A DNA stretch of 64,000 bases, taken from positions 2,810,501 through 2,874,500 of the forward strand of contig CP136571.1 of assembly GCA_035192965.1 (NCBI GenBank), given 5' to 3'. This document shows, one piece after another, positions 35,392-45,700 of the stretch. The position numbers and the translations under genes were made by a program. A model generated the notes under the pieces. The model did no database searches. It saw only the letters and a program-made list of their open reading frames with translations, and was not told the DNA's origin. Source of the stretch: Fuscovulum sp. GTDB lineage: Bacteria; Pseudomonadota; Alphaproteobacteria; Rhodobacterales; Rhodobacteraceae. How positions within the stretch are numbered: the stretch's first letter is position 1; each line of letters starts with the position of its first letter.

Positions 35392-36381
35392 ATGCCCAGA
35401 TTGTCCCGCCGCAGCTTCGGCCTTGCCCTTGTCGGCACACTTGCCGCCCCAGCCACCCTGCGCGCCCAGTCCACTACTGAAGACCTGCGCAGCGCCGCAC
35501 TCGACCTGCCACAACTTCATGCCATCCTCGTTCAACGCGGTGATGATCTCTTGCTGGCCGAGGCCCCACGGGGGCGCGGGCTGGACCGTGCAGCCAATAT
35601 CAAATCCTGTTCGAAAAGCTTGCTCGCCCTGATCCTGGGCACCACCATCGCGCGTGGCGAAGTGCCGGGCCTGACGGCCCGTCTGGCCGACATTGCCCCT
35701 ACACTGATCCCGTCTGATGCCACCGCCGGTGCCGGCGATCTGACCCTGTCCGATCTGGTCACCCTGCGCGCGGGGCTTCAGGGTACTTCGGGCGGCAATT
35801 ATGGCGCTTGGGTGGGGTCCGGCAACTGGGTCGCCTATGCCCTGCGCCAGCCACGCATCGCGCCAAACGGCGGGCGGATGATCTATTCCACCGGCACCAC
35901 CCATGTACTTGGCGCGGCGCTATCCGTGGCCACCGGGCGCAGCCTGCTGGACCTCGCCCGCGAACGCCTTGGTACCCCGCTGGGCATAGACATCCCGAAC
36001 TGGACACGCGATCCGCAGGGATATCATTTCGGTGGCAATGAAATGGCGCTCACCCCAAACGCCATGCTGCGCGTGGCGCTTGCGATGCGCGATGGCGGGC
36101 GGATTGATGGGGCGCAGGCGCTTCCCGCCGACTGGATCGCCGCCTCGCGCACGGTGCAAACCCGATCCCCCTTCTCGGGCCTTGGCTACGGGCTTGGCTG
36201 GTTCATCAGCCCCTCAGGCTGGACCCTCGCGCGTGGCTATGGCGGCCAGATCATCGCCGCCCACCCCGACCGCGCGCTTGCCGTCGCCATCACGTCGGAC
36301 CCGACGCAACCCGCCCGGTCCGAAGGATATTTCGGCACGCTCATGCGCCTGCTCGACGGCCCGATCCTCGCTCTGGCCTGA
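35392..36381 (+). CDS. Serine hydrolase, beta-lactamase class C/PBP-like
   Basis: 329 residues. The N-terminus RLSRRSFGLALVG with a cut near LRAQ (about residue 26) is a Tat-like signal, so the protein is exported. The SxxK nucleophile motif is S72-C-S-K75; YST replaces the usual YxN, and the third motif resembles YGGQ. Members are esterases, peptidases or lactamases; the altered second motif argues against a classical AmpC. It is 120 bp after the FAH gene, beyond a hairpin, so it probably has its own promoter. It is convergent with the RND pump gene, 18 bp apart. Confidence 0.8.
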   Translation: MPRLSRRSFGLALVGTLAAPATLRAQSTTEDLRSAALDLPQLHAILVQRGDDLLLAEAPRGRGLDRAANIKSCSKSLLALILGTTIARGEVPGLTARLADIAPTLIPSDATAGAGDLTLSDLVTLRAGLQGTSGGNYGAWVGSGNWVAYALRQPRIAPNGGRMIYSTGTTHVLGAALSVATGRSLLDLARERLGTPLGIDIPNWTRDPQGYHFGGNEMALTPNAMLRVALAMRDGGRIDGAQALPADWIAASRTVQTRSPFSGLGYGLGWFISPSGWTLARGYGGQIIAAHPDRALAVAITSDPTQPARSEGYFGTLMRLLDGPILALA

Positions 36382-36399
36382 ACTGGGGCGAGAACCGGC

Positions 36400-39300
36400 T
36401 CACTCCGCCGGAACAGACCCACCTGTCGCCTCATCCAACTCGCGCCGCAACCGCGCATCCTCGGTGGCCTTGGGCACCGAAAACCCGGCCAGCAACAGAT
36501 AGACCACCGGCGTCAGATACAGCGTCACCACCGTGGCCAGCCCCAACCCGCCCACGATCACCCAGCCCAGCGCCTCGCGCGCCTCCGCCCCCGGCCCGCT
36601 GGACAGGATCAACGGCACACCGCCGACCACTGTCGACACCATGGTCATCATCACCGGACGCAACCGCATCACGGCCCCCTCAAGTATCGCCTCGCGCACC
36701 GATTTCCCGGCATCGCGCAACTGATTGGCAAACTCCACGATCAGGATGCCGTTCTTCGCCATGATCCCCACCAGCAGCACCAGCCCGATCTGCGAATAGA
36801 CGTTCAGACTGCCCCCCGACAGGATCAGCGCAAAGATCGCACAGGCCAGACCCAGCGGAACCGTCGACATCACGATGATGGCTGAAAGAAAGCTTTCAAA
36901 CTGCGCCGCCAGCACCAGAAACACGATCAAGATCGCAAAACCGAAAGTCAGGATCAGCCCCGACCCGGTTTCGTTCAGCGCCGCCGCCTCGGCCAATGGC
37001 ACGATCCGGCTGCCCGGCGGCAGGATATCGGCTGCCAGCCGCTCCACCTCGGCCAACGCCGGGCCAAGCGCCAGACCGGGCGTCAGACCCGCAGTGATGG
37101 GGACAGATCGCATCTGCGCCTCTCGCCCCAGTTCCGGCGCAACAGCACGTTCTTCCAACCGGACAAAGGCCGAAATCGGCACATTCTGCCCCGTGCTCGA
37201 CCGCATGAAGATGCGTTCCAGATCAGAGGGATCATTGACCGGGTCAGCGGTGGAAATCATCTGGATATCAAGGCTTCGGTCCCCGATGAACACCGTACCC
37301 ACCGTCCGCCCGTCCAGCACCGCCTGCAGCGACTCGCCAAGCCCGTCGATGCTGATGCCAAGGTCCGACGCGCGCGCACGATCCACCTCGATGAACAGTT
37401 GCGGCTGTGTCGTATCATAGCCCAACCGCACCTGCCCGAACGCCGGATTCGCCTCCATCTGCGCAACCAAGGCGGCGGCTTGCGTCGACAACTCGTCATA
37501 GCTTGGCCCGACCAGCGCAAAGCTCAGCCCCTGCCCTGCACCACGTATGCGCAGGCTGTTGGGCTGAATGGCAAAGGCCCGCACCCCGATCACCGTGCCA
37601 AGGTTGCGATTGATATCGGCGACGAACTCTTGCTGGCTGCGCTCCCGCTCCCCCCAAGGGGCCAGCGTCATCACCATGAAGCCGGAATTGGCCGCACCCT
37701 GCCCGGCGATGGAGAACAGGTTCGTCACTTCGCCCGACTGAATAAAAGGGGCGACCACATCTTCGATTTCGCGCATCTTGCCAAAGGTGTAATCCAGCGA
37801 CACGCCCTGCGGTGCCTCTACCCGCAGCAGAACAGCCGCACGATCTTCGGCCGGGGTCAGTTCCTGCCGAATGGTTCCAAGGGCCAGCACCGCGGCCCCG
37901 GCAAACAGCACAGACGCCATCACCACAACAACCGGCACCGACAGCGCCCACATCAGACTGCGGCGATAGATCCCCGACAGCGCCGCACCCAGCCGCAGGA
38001 AAGGCCCGTTCGCCTTCTGCCCCTGATCCTTGAGCAGACGGCTTGCCAGAACCGGACACAGCGTCAGCGCCACCACCGACGACAGCAAGACCGCCATCGC
38101 CAACGTAAAGCCGAACTCGCGGAACAACCCGCCCGCCTCGCCCGGCAAAAAGGACAAGGGCACAAAGACCGCCGCCAGCGTGGCCGTTGTTGTCACCACG
38201 GCAAAGAATACCTGCTGCGTTCCCAGCACTGCCGCCGCCCGCGCGCCCATCCCCTCGGACCGCCGCCGCACAATGTTTTCCAGCACCACGATCGCATCAT
38301 CCACCACCATGCCCGTCGCCAGCACCAGCGCGAGCAGTGTCAGGATGTTGATGCTGAATCCGGCCACATAAATCGTGGCCAGCGTCCCGATCAACGCCAC
38401 CGGCATGGCAATCGAAGGCACCAGCGTCGCCCGAATGTCCAACAGAAAGGCATAGATCACTGCCACGACGATCGCCGTCGACAGGATCAAGGTCAGCACC
38501 ACCTCATGCAGCGCCCCGGCCACAAAGACCGCGTCATCTGACGTCACCCGCAGGGTCACATCCTCGGGCAGCAGGGGCTGCAACTCTTCAACCGCTGCCG
38601 TCACCGCGGCCGAGATGTTCAGCGTGTTCGACGCCGCCGCCCGCAGGATTCCCAGACCGACCCCCGCCTCGCCATTGGCGCGCAGGATGGATTCACCCAA
38701 GGCCGGCCCCAGGCTCACCCGCGCCACATCACCCAGACGGATACCGTCGCCCAGGATGATCGCCTCGAATTGCTCGGGCGTATTGATCGCCGCGGTCGTG
38801 CGCACCACCAGCGACTGGGTGTCCGAGGCCAGCGAACCTGCCGGCGCATCCAGCGACACATCTGCCACCGCCGCGCGCAGATCGGCCAGCGACAAGCCCC
38901 GCGCCGCCAATTGCCGCATGTCGATATCGATGCGGAACACCTCGTCGCGGTTGCCGAAGATCTGAAGATCAGCCACGCCTTCGACCGACAGCAGGCGATC
39001 CTCGACCAGATCCTCGGCCAGCCGCGTCAATTCCTCGGGGCTGCGCTGCGCCGAAGTCAGCGAAAGACGCATCACCGCATCGGCATTGGCATCCGCCTTA
39101 ACGATGCGTGGCGGATCGGCATCCTCGGGCAACGAATTGGCAATCCGCGCAATCGCATCGCGCATATCCGTGGCCGCCACATCCAGATCGGTTGACGTGG
39201 AAAACTCCACCGTCACCCGGCTGCGCCCAAAGCGCGAACTGGACGAGATGTCGCTGACCCCCGACACCCTGCCTGCCGCGCCTTCAATGGCAGCCGTTAT

Positions 39301-39513
39301 CTCGCGGTCAATCGTTTCGGGTGCCGCCCCGGCATAGTCCACGCTTACGGTGATGACCGGGCGGTCCACCTCGGGCAGTTCGCGCACTTCCCCGCCCAGA
39401 TAACCGGCAATCCCGGCAATCACGATCAACGCGTTCAGCACGAAAGCCAGGATCGGGCGGCGAATGAACAATGCCGTTCCGGACATGTGGGCGTTGCGTT
39501 CGATGCGATTCAT
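36400..39513 (-). CDS. RND efflux transporter permease subunit (AcrB/MexF-like)
   Basis: 1037 residues, the usual length, with N-terminal FIRRPILAFVLNALIVIAG, two large periplasmic loops and twelve expected membrane helices. The proton-relay Asp pair is in GMVVDDAIVVLENIVRR. It exports drugs or lipophilic compounds as a trimer using proton motive force. The start at 39513 lies 13 bp after the adaptor stop with GGGGG upstream; a downstream ATG at 39486 is an alternative. No TolC-like outer membrane gene is adjacent. Confidence 0.93.
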   Translation of the reverse strand: MNRIERNAHMSGTALFIRRPILAFVLNALIVIAGIAGYLGGEVRELPEVDRPVITVSVDYAGAAPETIDREITAAIEGAAGRVSGVSDISSSSRFGRSRVTVEFSTSTDLDVAATDMRDAIARIANSLPEDADPPRIVKADANADAVMRLSLTSAQRSPEELTRLAEDLVEDRLLSVEGVADLQIFGNRDEVFRIDIDMRQLAARGLSLADLRAAVADVSLDAPAGSLASDTQSLVVRTTAAINTPEQFEAIILGDGIRLGDVARVSLGPALGESILRANGEAGVGLGILRAAASNTLNISAAVTAAVEELQPLLPEDVTLRVTSDDAVFVAGALHEVVLTLILSTAIVVAVIYAFLLDIRATLVPSIAMPVALIGTLATIYVAGFSINILTLLALVLATGMVVDDAIVVLENIVRRRSEGMGARAAAVLGTQQVFFAVVTTTATLAAVFVPLSFLPGEAGGLFREFGFTLAMAVLLSSVVALTLCPVLASRLLKDQGQKANGPFLRLGAALSGIYRRSLMWALSVPVVVVMASVLFAGAAVLALGTIRQELTPAEDRAAVLLRVEAPQGVSLDYTFGKMREIEDVVAPFIQSGEVTNLFSIAGQGAANSGFMVMTLAPWGERERSQQEFVADINRNLGTVIGVRAFAIQPNSLRIRGAGQGLSFALVGPSYDELSTQAAALVAQMEANPAFGQVRLGYDTTQPQLFIEVDRARASDLGISIDGLGESLQAVLDGRTVGTVFIGDRSLDIQMISTADPVNDPSDLERIFMRSSTGQNVPISAFVRLEERAVAPELGREAQMRSVPITAGLTPGLALGPALAEVERLAADILPPGSRIVPLAEAAALNETGSGLILTFGFAILIVFLVLAAQFESFLSAIIVMSTVPLGLACAIFALILSGGSLNVYSQIGLVLLVGIMAKNGILIVEFANQLRDAGKSVREAILEGAVMRLRPVMMTMVSTVVGGVPLILSSGPGAEAREALGWVIVGGLGLATVVTLYLTPVVYLLLAGFSVPKATEDARLRRELDEATGGSVPAE

Positions 39514-39526
39514 GGCCGCCCCCGGA

Positions 39527-40708
39527 TCAAAGCTTTGCCGGCGGCGCAGCGCCCGCACTGACCTCAGCCGCCGCGTCCTCGCCCTGCACCCGTACCGGCG
39601 CGCCGGGGCGAACAGATTGGACACCCTCCACGATCACCAGATCGCCGGGCGCAAACTCCGCCGCCACCAGCACGGCGCTTTCGGATCGTTGCAGGATTCG
39701 TATCGGCAGTCTTTGCGCCATCTCCTCGCGCACCACCCAGACAAAGGCCCCGTCGCGGTTCCATTGCACCGCCAGCGGATCGACCGAAGGCGCAGGCTCG
39801 CCAGGCAGATCGATGGTGATGGCAAAGGACATCCCGGCCCGCAGCCGATCATCGGCATTGTCCAGCCGCGCCTGCACGCGTAGCGTCCGGCTGGCCGGAT
39901 CAACCCTGTTGTCGATGGCGCTGACGATCCCGGCCACCTGCCCGAACCCACCGGCAAGCGCCTCGGCCATCACAGGATCGCCCGGACCAATGCGCCCGAC
40001 CATCCGCTCCGGCAGCCGAAAATCTACCAGCAGGACCGACCGGTCGTCGATTTCGGCAATCTCGGTCGATGTGGTGATCTGCGCACCCACTTCGGCATTC
40101 AGAATGCCGATCCACCCCGACACAGGCGCCGGAATTTCGCGCAGCGACAGGTCAAACTCTGCCTGTCGCAATTCCAGTTCCGCCTGCCGCAGGCCAAGCT
40201 CGGCCTCGCGCAGTTGCACCGCCGTGCTGGCCCCCGATCCCTGCAACTGCTGCAACCGCTCCAGCGCCGCCCGCGCATCATCCAGCACCAGTTTCGCCCG
40301 CTCGACAGCGATGGTCTCGGCCTCACGATCCAGCCGCAGAAGGACAGCGCCTTCCTGCACCCGCTGGCCGGATTGGACCAGCACCTCAGTCACCCGACCT
40401 GGCGTCTCTGCGACCACCGTCACCGCCCGGATCGCTTGCCCGTCCCCGATGGCGGCCACCTTGTCAGCAATGCGCCCCTCGCCCGGCGCGCGCGCCACCA
40501 CCAAGGGTGGCTCGCCACCCCCACGTTGGCCACCGCCCGCAGGGGCACCCGCCTCCGGCTCTGCCGCCATCAGGCCGATCCCATCCAGAACCGGGCCCAG
40601 CCCGACCGACCGCAAGGCAAGATTGACCGTCGGCACAAAGGCCGCAGCGCAAAGCAGCGCGATCACAAGCACACCAAGACTCAGGACGCCTTGCTTCCAC
40701 ATCGCCAT
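39527..40708 (-). CDS. RND efflux periplasmic adaptor (HlyD/MFP family)
   Basis: 393 residues. An N-terminal membrane anchor (about residues 7-27, no lipobox) precedes a low-complexity linker, a split lipoyl domain (VTVVAETPGRVTEVLVQSGQ), a Gln/Glu/Leu-rich alpha hairpin at about 125-185 (ELGLRQAELELRQAE) and a beta-barrel region. It bridges the RND pump to an outer membrane channel. First gene of the pair; start 40708 has AAGGG upstream. Confidence 0.92.
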   Translation of the reverse strand: MAMWKQGVLSLGVLVIALLCAAAFVPTVNLALRSVGLGPVLDGIGLMAAEPEAGAPAGGGQRGGGEPPLVVARAPGEGRIADKVAAIGDGQAIRAVTVVAETPGRVTEVLVQSGQRVQEGAVLLRLDREAETIAVERAKLVLDDARAALERLQQLQGSGASTAVQLREAELGLRQAELELRQAEFDLSLREIPAPVSGWIGILNAEVGAQITTSTEIAEIDDRSVLLVDFRLPERMVGRIGPGDPVMAEALAGGFGQVAGIVSAIDNRVDPASRTLRVQARLDNADDRLRAGMSFAITIDLPGEPAPSVDPLAVQWNRDGAFVWVVREEMAQRLPIRILQRSESAVLVAAEFAPGDLVIVEGVQSVRPGAPVRVQGEDAAAEVSAGAAPPAKL

Positions 40709-40897
40709 CGAGTCGCTACCCTTGGTTGCCGGATCGTTCGATGGGGCAGAGAGTGACCTGCAATTCGCCCGCTGCAACCCCACGATGATAATTTTTCCAA
40801 CACGATGGGGTGATTTGCCTCATCCGAAGGCACCTGCTCGAGTCCGATCCCGGCCACACAGGCACCAGCACGGTCACTGGCGCAAAGACCGGCCCGA

Positions 40898-41932
40898 TCA
40901 GCGCCGTTTCCCCGGCGGGATCGTTGTCCTTTGCCCGCGCGGCCCGGTTGTCACGGGCGTGTTGCTGCGGTTTTCCTCCAGCAGCTTGCGCCACCGGTCC
41001 AGCCGCGCCTGCTCCAGCGTTCCGGCGGCCACCGCCGCCTGTACGGCACAGCCCGGCTCATGGGCATGGGTGCAGTCGCGGAACCGGCAGTTCGGGGCCA
41101 GTTCCGCGATTTCGGCAAACAGCACATCCAGCCCCACCGATATATCGCTGATATGCAGCGTGCGGATGCCCGGTGTATCGATCACCCAGCCGCCCCCTGC
41201 TATCCCGTGCAACGACCGCGAGGTCGTCGTATGCCGCCCCTTTGAATCATCCTCGCGGATGTCGCCAGTGGCTTGCGCCTCTTCCGGGGCCTTGTCGGCC
41301 AGCGTGTTCAGCAGCGTTGACTTACCCACCCCCGACGACCCTACCAGCGCCACCGTCTGCCCCTCGCCACACCAAGGGGCAAGCGTCCCCACAGCCTCGG
41401 CGGAGTTGGCGTTCAAGGTCACCACGGCCAGCCCGCGCTGCAACCCGGTCACCTGTTCCAGATAGGGGCTTGCGTCCGGCACCTGATCGACCTTGGTCAG
41501 AACGATCACCGGCGTTGTTCCCGCCTCATTTGCCAGCGCCAGATAGCGTTCCAGCCGCGCCGGATTCAGATCATCATTGCAAGACGTGACGATGAACAGC
41601 GTATCGACATTGGCCGCAATCAACTGGGGCGCGGTGCCCCCCTCTGTGCGTCGCTGCAACACGGTCTTGCGGTCCAGCCTGCGCCGCAGAAGCGCCGTCT
41701 CCGGCTCCACCAGCACCCAGTCGCCAACAGCATAGTCCGCCGTATTCGCCTTTGGTGCGAGTTGCAGCTTCACCGGCCCGCGCATGGATTGCGCCGTCAT
41801 CCGCGACCGATGCACGGTCGCCACGCGCATCCGCTCCAGCCCGGCTTCATCCGGCTCAAGCTGCTCATCAAAAAAGGCCGACCAGCCAAGGGCCGCAAGC
41901 GTTTGGGGGGAGGCGTCAAGATCATCCGTCAT
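40898..41932 (-). CDS. rsgA: Ribosome small-subunit-dependent GTPase A
   Basis: 344 residues with the circularly permuted GTPase order: TKVD (G4) precedes GSSGVGKS (G1) and DTPGIR (G3). An OB-fold N-terminus and a C-terminal zinc site CRFRDCTHAHEPGC are present. RsgA assists late 30S maturation by releasing factors such as RbfA. AAAGGGG directly abuts the ATG, an unusually short spacing. It stands alone, upstream of and apart from the RND operon. Confidence 0.95.
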   Translation of the reverse strand: MTDDLDASPQTLAALGWSAFFDEQLEPDEAGLERMRVATVHRSRMTAQSMRGPVKLQLAPKANTADYAVGDWVLVEPETALLRRRLDRKTVLQRRTEGGTAPQLIAANVDTLFIVTSCNDDLNPARLERYLALANEAGTTPVIVLTKVDQVPDASPYLEQVTGLQRGLAVVTLNANSAEAVGTLAPWCGEGQTVALVGSSGVGKSTLLNTLADKAPEEAQATGDIREDDSKGRHTTTSRSLHGIAGGGWVIDTPGIRTLHISDISVGLDVLFAEIAELAPNCRFRDCTHAHEPGCAVQAAVAAGTLEQARLDRWRKLLEENRSNTPVTTGPRGQRTTIPPGKRR

Positions 41933-42093
41933 CCCCTTTGCATGCGCGTCAGACCGGCCCAGCGCAAGCCCTGTCTTGCCTTTCCCGCGATGGGGAAGGA
42001 CCGGAACGCATTTGCCAATCGGCTGGACGGCAGACCCCCATGCCGCTATCCGCAGTCACAGTGCAGCCGGCACGGAACAAGGGGGCGAACAAG

Positions 42094-42696
42094 ATGCTGT
42101 GGGAAATCCGCGCGCGCATGAAGCCTGCCCTGTCGATCATCGACCTGATCCCCCATGTCCACCGCACCCCCACCCTTGCCGCCCTGCGGCGCGCAGTGCT
42201 GGAGGGTCGCCCCCAAACCCTGCACCTCACCGACGAAGACCGCGACCTCGCCTTTCACGATGCCGCGGTGCAACTCACCTCGCCCATCGGCGCACGGGTC
42301 TTGCAGGCGCTCTATAAGGGCGGGCATCTGAAATTGAAAAAGCCCGGTGCCAAAGCATTGCCCGCGCTCGAGGCTTATATCGCGACCGAACCGCAATTCC
42401 GCGCCGATGTGGCCCGCATCCGCGCGGAAGAGGATGCCCGCCGCGCAAGGCTGGCCGCCATCATCGCCGACCCGGCCTGCGCCCATGAGTCAGAGCTTGA
42501 CCCCACCTTGATCGATAAGGTCATGTCGGCCCGCCTCGGCCACGCCGCCGAAGGAGAAATGCGGATCGCAAGCGTCACCTGCCACCGCGCCATCCTCCAC
42601 CCACCAGAAACATCCGATGCCCGCCTGCGCAGCGAAGGCCGCGTGATCTGTTGGTGGATCGACAGCACCGGCACGCGGCAGGGCGATCCCGGCTAA
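42094..42696 (+). CDS. Conserved-looking hypothetical cytosolic protein
   Basis: 200 residues, no signal or membrane segment. The start at 42094 has AGGGGG 8 bases upstream; a second in-frame ATG lies at 42118. The middle is rich in charged residues (KKPGAKALPALEAY, RIRAEEDARRARLAAII), suggesting helices. No family recognised. It is divergent from rsgA and convergent with the large RTX-Hint gene, 30 bp apart. Confidence 0.6.
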   Translation: MLWEIRARMKPALSIIDLIPHVHRTPTLAALRRAVLEGRPQTLHLTDEDRDLAFHDAAVQLTSPIGARVLQALYKGGHLKLKKPGAKALPALEAYIATEPQFRADVARIRAEEDARRARLAAIIADPACAHESELDPTLIDKVMSARLGHAAEGEMRIASVTCHRAILHPPETSDARLRSEGRVICWWIDSTGTRQGDPG

Positions 42697-42726
42697 ATCA
42701 ACGCCGCCCCACCGGCAAACAGCCCG

Positions 42727-45700
42727 TCACGCGGCCAGCAAGACCTGCGCCTCATGCGCCTTCAAGGTCAGCCGGGCCGAAACGAAGGCAGCGTCTCGCT
42801 CTGCCAGTTCCGGGAACAGCATGCGGATTTCCTCCGCCTGATCGGCCCCCATGCCCGCCAGCATCCGCTTGGCCGGTTGGAAACTCTCGCTCCACGCCCC
42901 GTCGGCGCAGACGATCTCATGTTCGTCGAACAGGATGTGCACATAGGTCACACCCGGCGGCACCACCCGCTCGATCCCCGGCACGCCCACCAGGTGCACC
43001 GCCGCCACCAGAACCTCGGCCTCGCCAAACAGCATCTCGGCCCGTGCGCCTTCGATCAGCATGCGATGCTGCGGCGACACCAACATGTCCTGCCGTGGCA
43101 GCCCCTGGCCCAGCGCCCCCGCCGCAATCCGCACCGGGCGCAACTGCGGATTGGCGATCAGATCTGCCGCCGACAGCGCGCGATGCCCCGTCCAGACCAG
43201 CGGCCGATAGCCATGGTCGCGCGTCAACACCTCATCCCCGGCCCGCAACCTTTCCACTGCCACCTCGCCCCGACGCGTCTTGATCAGGGTTCCCGGCGTG
43301 AAACAGGGAATGACCGTCTCGAAATTCGAAAACTGCATCGACCCGAGGATAGCGCCGTTCGTATCAAGAAACTGCACCGTGCCGCTTTGCGTGCTGCCCG
43401 GATCGTAGAGGATGTTGGTGTTCCGCCAGCCCCAGTTGGACAGGTCCAGAACGTCATTGTCTCCGGCGCTTTCGCCCCCATCGACCACATCGCCAACGCC
43501 CGTCAGCCGGATCGTATCATCGCCGCTGCCGCCGATCTGGGTGTCCGCACCATCGCCGCCTTCCAGCAGGTCATTGCCGTCGCCGCCTTCCAGACGGTCA
43601 TTGCCCGCGCCACCCTGCAGCGTGTCGTTGCCAGTGCCGCCGAACAGCGCGTCATTGCCGCCATCGCCGCGCAGCAGGTCATCGTCGCCCTCGCCCACCA
43701 GCGTATCGTTGCCGTCCCCGCCGTCGAGCGTATCGTTCCCCGCCCCGCCAAAGACCACATCGCTGGTCGCATGCCCGCCGCCCCAATCCGCGCCGTCATG
43801 CGCGATGATCAGGCTGGGCACGCCATCATTCGGCCCCTGCAGCGTGGTGTTCGACCCGTCATCGCCCGAAATCACACGATAAGTGACCCCGTTGAACGTG
43901 GCGAACTCCACCCCGTCCAGCCGATCCACCCCGTCACGGCCCGCAACGCTGTCGGTCACGATCAGCACGTTGCCCGGCGCGAAATCAAAGCTGTAATCGG
44001 TCACCGGCCCGGTAAAGATCGCCGTGTCCGACCCGATCCCGCCGCTCAGCGTGTCATTGCCTGCGCCGCCCTGCAGGGTATCGCCGCCATCACCACCGGT
44101 CAGCGCATCATTGCCCGCGCCACCCTGCAGCGTGTCGTTGCCCGCCCCGCCGAACAGCGCGTCATTGCCGCCATCGCCGCGCAGCAAGTCATCGTCGCCC
44201 TCGCCCACTAGCGTATCGTTGCCGTCCCCGCCGTCGAGCGTATCGTTCCCCGCCCCGCCAAAGACCACATCGCTGGTCGCATGCCCGCCGCCCCAATCCG
44301 CGCCGTCATGCGCGATGATCAGGCTGGGCACGCCATCATTCGGCCCCTGCAGCGTGGTGTTCGCCCCGTCATCTCCCGAAATCACGCGATAAGTGACCCC
44401 GTTGAACGTGGCGAACTCCACCCCGTCCAGCCGATCCACCCCGTCACGGCCCGCAACGCTGTCGGTCACGATCAGCACGTTGCCCGGCGCGAAATCAAAA
44501 CTGTAATCGGTCACCGGCCCGGTAAAGATCGCTGTATCCGACCCGATCCCGCCGCTCAGCGTGTCATTGCCTGCGCCGCCCTGCAGGGTATCGCTGCCAT
44601 CACCGCCGGTCAGCGCATCATTGCCTGCGCCACCCTGCAACGTGTCGTTGCCAGCTCCGCCGAACAGCGTGCCGCCAGACGCACCGGCTGTCAGCGCGTC
44701 ATTCCCGCCGGAACCGATCACACCCTCGATGCTGGTGAGGGTATCGCCTTGCGCATCGCCCCCGCTTGCCGCGCCGGTTTGCAGGTTGATCGTGACACCC
44801 GTCGCAGAGGCCGAGTAATCGGCCACATCAAACCCGGCGCCGCCGTCCAGCACATCCGCATCTGCCCCGCCGGTCAGCGTGTCGCTGCCATCACCGCCGA
44901 ACAGCGCATCCGTCCCGGCCCCGCCGAACAGGACGTCATTGCCCACGCCCCCCAGCAGCGAGTCCACCCCGTCTCCGCCGGAAAGCGTATCGTCCCCATC
45001 ATCGCCTTGCAGCGTGTCATTGCCTAGATCGCCGCTTAGGCTGTCATTGTCAGCGCCACCGAACAGGCGATCATTGCCATCGCCCCCGGCCAGCGTGTCC
45101 GCCCCGCCATCGCCCAAAAGGCTGTCATTGCCGATACCGCCAACAAGGGAATCCGCGCCAGCCCCACCAGAGAGGGTATCGTCGCCATCTTCCCCTTGCA
45201 GCGTGTCATTGCCCAGATCACCTGACAGGGTGTCATTGCCCGTGCCGCCGAAAAGCTGGTCATTGTCATCGCCACCCGCCAGCGAGTCATTGCCATCGCC
45301 ACCGGACAGAACGTCATTCCCCGCCCCGCCGGACAGCGTGTCATTCCCGCCCGCCTCTGCCGCAACGTTCAAAGGTTGGGTATTCACAAGATATTCGTAA
45401 AAGAAGCCGGGCGAGAGGCTGATCGTCGGGCCCGTCGCAACCACGGTCAGGCTGGTATAGGGGACGTTGATCGTAAGGGTTCCGACACCGGTCGGGTTCA
45501 GGCTTGTCCCGGTGCTGCGCACGATCTGCCCGGAACCGTTCAGACCATAAAGCCCAGCACCATTGAATGTGACCGTGCCATTGGCGACCGCCGTGTTCAG
45601 ATTCAGCGTCACGCCGTCAATACGGATCGTGGCGGCCTCGTTGGTGTCCATCCCGTTGAACAAGAGGCGACCGCCCGCGATCTGCGACGATGCGGTGTGG

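Noticed and set aside
42754..45400. Long plus-strand frames with repeated motifs opposite the RTX-Hint gene
   Set aside because: The repeats are the complement of RTX codons; the minus frame has the domain structure.
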